Shown here: positions 60,601 to 64,000 of the stretch, piece after piece
How positions within the stretch are numbered: the first letter of the stretch is position 1
Layout of the letters: each line of letters opens with the position of its first letter
Assembly: GCA_947561715.1 (NCBI GenBank)
Contig: OX387205.1
Location: forward strand, 13,645,001-13,709,000
Reading direction: 5' to 3'
Source: Ascidia mentula
Lineage: Eukaryota > Chordata > Ascidiacea > Phlebobranchia > Ascidiidae
Length of the DNA stretch: 64,000 nucleotides
Notes under the pieces: generated by a model
Told to the model about the DNA's origin: nothing
Seen by the model: only the letters and a program-made list of their open reading frames with translations
Databases searched by the model: none
Translations under genes and position numbers: made by a program

Positions 60601-62762
60601 AAGTTGTTTGATGGAATAGAATGCACCGACTCCGTCAAGCTAAAGTAGGTATTTATGTAAAAATTTGCTGCAAAAAAAACAAAGTAAATAAAATAAAATT
60701 ATTTATTTGCCACAAAGCGGGTACAAATTTCTGTCAAAAAAAGTAAACACTTACAGTGGAACATTGTAACATTATTATGGGTATCAACATTCTATTTGCT
60801 TTTTTAGCGTCAGTTCTCATGGATTAAAATTACTTCTAGCAAGCGGAGAAGATATTTTGTATATTTCTAATCAAACGACCACCAACCTTAATTCTCTTCC
60901 GGAGAGTTGCAAAGCTCCAGCAAATAATCCAGTTTTTCATTTCGATCTCAACGAATGTTCTCCAACTAAAGAGGTGTCTGTTTAGATTTTCCTCATAGGT
61001 TTTGCCCACCCAGGTTATGTTCAACAAAATTGTCATAAACTTCCCCTTTAGAAACTTTATTCGTGACAGATTTTCGTTAACACATAGCGAATTAATTATG
61101 GAAAATTGTAGAATTGATGTTTGTCTCTTAGAAAACAAGTGGCATGTTCAGATTGGTTTACAAAGTTCGCAACTTCAAGTACAACAGCCAAGCAGTGAGT
61201 AGGATGTCCTACCGACCTTACTGGGAGATATTTTGTGACTACAACGAGTCAGAAATGTTGAACAGAAATATTAAAGTGGACGCTGGATCTGTTTTAACCA
61301 AATTAGTGTAAGTGAGTGGGTTTTTACTCTCCAACCCCTACTTCTACATAACGCCAGCAAGCGGCCACAGAAATCACATTTGACATTGCTGTGGCCTTGT
61401 GTTGTTTACGACTGTGTCAGCCTCTATTTTGAATGGGATGAAAATTATACTGCTAGAAAAGGAGTCCAACAAAAAGTTACAAGGTCCTCGGGTCTTTTAA
61501 ATGTGAACCCTTCCTCTAATTCTCTGTTTCCACTTTTTATTTCAATAAAACTTAACATTACAACTCTCTGTGCAGAAAGGAAAGCTTTGTCGCTTCACAA
61601 AGTGCACTTGGAAACTTCACGATTAGCTTTGGGTTGTTTGGTGACGAGCAAATGCAAACACCTCTTACATCAGAATCGATCATCAGTGTTCCCGAATACG
61701 TCTACGGAAAGCTGAACCTATCAGCTCACAAAGAGTTAGATCTCCAGGTAATTTATCGCATTTCATCACATTTTCTTTAGTTGAAAAATATCTGCATTGA
61801 TTATTTCCGAACTATTTGGCCAAATTGCAGATAAAAAGTTGCTGGGTCACAAACAGCAGCGGTGTTAAAAGTGAAGGCTACAGTCTCATTACAGAAAGGT
61901 AAGATTTCTTGAACTTTTCTGTAAAGCATGGAAAGTTTTTGCAATGTATCTTTTACCTAGTGCACTACATTAGATATATGGCATATTGCAAAAACTTCAC
62001 ATCAAATCAAAAGTTTGGGAATCACCCTGGAACTGTAAGACAAACCCAAGCTGAAAACCATCAATTCGCGCTTGCTTATATTGTTCAAACTCACATCAAA
62101 AGCAAAAACAAATCATAAGTAATGCACTAATTTCACACACCGAATCTCGATTACAAATCCTACTTTAATATTTCAACCAAATCAACAGTAATATTTTATG
62201 CAATGGCATGACTGGCAGGATCGCCCCACTGCGCAGGTCCTTGCTTGGCGATCACATCTAACGTATCGCGATCATGAGGTATGGGCTAGGCAGCGATGTC
62301 TGGGCTGCCAAGCCTGCAAACCTCATGATCGCAATCACGACATTGCATGAAATAGTACTGCGTTATCTTATGCCGTGGTAAATATCCCTTACGTATATGT
62401 GAAGGTTGCCAGGCAAGTTGTTTGCTTACGCACCAGTGTACCTTGGCCACAATATACCCCTTGAAACCACTGAGCTAGCTCACCCATAGCTCAGTTGGTA
62501 GAGCGTTGGGCCTGGTTAACCCAGGTTCGTGGGTTCAAACCTCACCGGGAGCTTCATTTTTCACATCTTGCTTCGTCATGTCAGGAAAAAATGGCTGATC
62601 CAGCCAAGCTTCACCGCATTTTGGCACCACATTTTGGCTTTCAGTAAAAGTATTTAAATTTCAGTTTGTTTCCTTACGTTTAGTTGCAAAGTTGTGCGCG
62701 AGGCAGAGGCGGAAGATGCAATCGTGATAATGAGGAATTACCAGCCGACTTTCGCAAACTAA
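57698..62762 (+). CDS. Receptor gene F: CUB-CUB-ZP, 3' truncated, 477 residues
   Basis: Exons: 57698-57758, 57878-58041, 58616-58772, 59080-59270, 60198-60348, 60596-60644, 60808-60973, 61132-61307, 61576-61747, 61831-61898, 62684-62762. All phases fit and the total is 1434 bases. A deletion joins exon 11 after the codons for PTFA directly to the normal 3' UTR, so translation ends two codons later (TAA 62760-62762) and AATAAA follows at 62802-62807. The product would keep the signal peptide, both CUB domains, ZP-N and part of ZP-C, but lose the furin site, EGF and anchor. It could be a soluble decoy or a misfolding-prone remnant. Its CUB1 patch (IISFHI) is the most divergent, and exon 7 ends KE rather than KK. 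A second deletion of about 260 bases lies in intron 10 near 62622. Confidence 0.8.
58096..58340 (+). mobile_element. Composite tRNA-headed SINE in gene F intron 2
   Basis: tRNA-like head 58204-58276, with a decayed D arm (AGTTTAGTTGG). Confidence 0.65.
62268..62332. repeat. 65-nt stem-loop in gene F intron 10
   Basis: Identical in arms to the hairpins of A and B. Confidence 0.62.
62365..62620 (+). mobile_element. Composite tRNA-headed SINE in gene F intron 10
   Basis: tRNA-like head 62478-62553. The 3' tail is cut by the intron deletion. Confidence 0.65.
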
Positions 62763-64000
62763 CAAAAATTTCCGTGCATATCATGTAAGCTATAAAAACG
62801 AAATAAAAAATGCAGCAACATATTCATCCATACTGTACTGGGATTATTTTTAGCTGCAGTGGAAATCAAACACAGAGTATATGGCAATAATTGTTAGCAT
62901 TAACGTTAACTCTGCATGGTCTATGATTTAGCCTTCTTTGGTAATTGCCTGGAGTTTTATTTTTCCACTCTGTATCTGGTACTATTAGTAGATTACGGAG
63001 TATAACTTGCCTGTAAAGAGGTTTTGCAGTTGTTTGGTGTTCGTCAACCACACAATGTGTTTATTAATAATTTCGCACTCTATATATCAATATTACAAGC
63101 TTTAAAACCGTTGCCTTTATGCATAAATTTCCGAACAACAAACGGGGAAGAACTTTTTCGACAAGAAACAGAACGAAAACAATTTAAAAGTTGACATCAA
63201 ATTTTGCAAATCATTGAAAAGCTGCGTTAGCGTCGATGTATTCTAGAAACGAGGCTGCGGAAAAGCTTAATTGCTTGAGGCTACTCTTCAGGCGATGTTG
63301 TGTCTGTGTTTACGAGGTTGAATTGCTGCAAACTCAACAAGAATTTCCCATCGTTGTTGGTCTGTGTAATGACGTCACAACTCCAATAAAGGTTTCATTA
63401 ATTAAGAAAAAATAACAAACTGTTTTTTTTTTAAATTCAGCAGCTGAATACTTATGCAAATGCGTAAATTTAGATACCCAGCAAATCTTCAACCACTATT
63501 TTACAACGGAAATAATTTTTAATCCTTTGGCCAAGGTCCAAACCCCAAAATAAACCTTACAGTTTTTCCATGGAATGAGTATTTAGCGTTTTCAAATAGT
63601 TTAAGTTAAAATTAAGTCCTGCAAAAGCTGCAAGAAGCCTAGCAATGACTAAGAAATGCGGTCTGACTTGAAACTTGTTTTTCTACATTTTTGTGGCTAT
63701 GACGCCAAGTTCTGTGTGTCTGAGTTTTTCAGCTCACTTCAGAAGCTATTTGAAGCTGCAGGCCGTGGTTGCATAAAAGCTGTTTTGCAACAAAGCAATG
63801 TCTAAAACTTTATGTGTTATTCGCATATATATGAGCTGCATGTTAACATTTCTTGGCAAGGATGAAGGATGAAGGTTGATAGTAGATTGTGAGGCGCAGA
63901 AAGCAGATATTTGTTTGCAGAAAAGACCAAGTTTAAATCGGTTTGTTCAGTTTAATTCGAAGCAAAATTGTTGCTACAATGAAGTGGTTCAACAACATAG
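62763..64000 (+). other. 3' UTR fused to gene F, then 5' flank of the next receptor copy
   Basis: Matches 17390 onward and continues through the TGACGTCA palindrome (63370-63377) to a point equivalent to about 27800 in the gene C flank. The array therefore continues past the window. No exon is reached. Confidence 0.65.
62802..62807 (+). terminator. Polyadenylation signal AATAAA serving truncated gene F
   Basis: Conserved AATAAA and TGCAGCAAC, only 40 bases past the new stop codon. Confidence 0.55.

Noticed and set aside
10270-62762. The known Ciona self-sterility genes (fibrinogen-like and PKD1-like Themis pairs)
   Set aside because: No fibrinogen, REJ or polycystin feature is present, and the domain order is CUB-CUB-ZP-EGF-TM.
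1-64000. The tandem arrangement as a pure assembly artefact
   Set aside because: Copies differ by private insertions, deletions and codon changes at many independent places, so they are real paralogues. Individual junctions (about 51745, 42434, 62757) still deserve long-read checks, and some copies could be alleles placed in tandem.

Overview
The window looks like AT-rich DNA from an invertebrate chordate, most likely an ascidian of the genus Ciona. I base this on small exons with short AT-rich introns, dense tandem duplication, tRNA-derived SINEs inside introns, and the gene families present. This is inference; no database was consulted. All recognised genes lie on the + strand.

Layout. (1) 1-7106: a flavin-containing monooxygenase (FMO) gene of 12 exons, inside a block that recurs at 44952-51745. 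(2) 8131-44323: four tandem copies (A, B, C, D) of a 14-exon gene. It encodes a signal peptide, two CUB-type domains, a zona pellucida (ZP) domain with a furin-type cleavage site, one EGF-like domain and a transmembrane anchor. (3) 44952-51745: the second FMO copy, whose 3' end runs straight into the middle of a fifth receptor copy. (4) 51910-64000: that decapitated copy (E, ZP-EGF-TM only), a nearly full copy F that lost its last exons, and the 5' flank of a further copy beyond the window.

Spliced by hand, B, C and D give uninterrupted proteins of 628, 629 and 637 residues. A is broken by a 49-bp deletion, E lacks its first six exons and is frameshifted, and F ends in the ZP domain at residue 477. 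Each FMO copy has one frame break at a different place.

Main biological signal. Introns and most exon sequence are nearly identical among the receptor copies, but a few short patches of the two CUB domains differ at almost every codon, mostly by replacement changes. The ZP, EGF and anchor parts of A, B, C, E and F hardly vary. This is the pattern expected of a recognition receptor family with diversified ligand-contact surfaces on a constant membrane-bound scaffold, kept alike elsewhere by gene conversion. A role in self/non-self, gamete or microbe recognition is a hypothesis.

Mobile DNA: a 149-bp element in an FMO1 intron carries a complete hammerhead ribozyme on the minus strand and is flanked by 12-bp target repeats, with the empty site preserved in FMO2. 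Degenerate relatives lie in both FMO genes and in gene D. There is also a hAT-type MITE with an empty site in the paralogue, nine copies of a tRNA-headed composite SINE, and one fossil Ty3/gypsy LTR fragment in the promoter flank of gene C.
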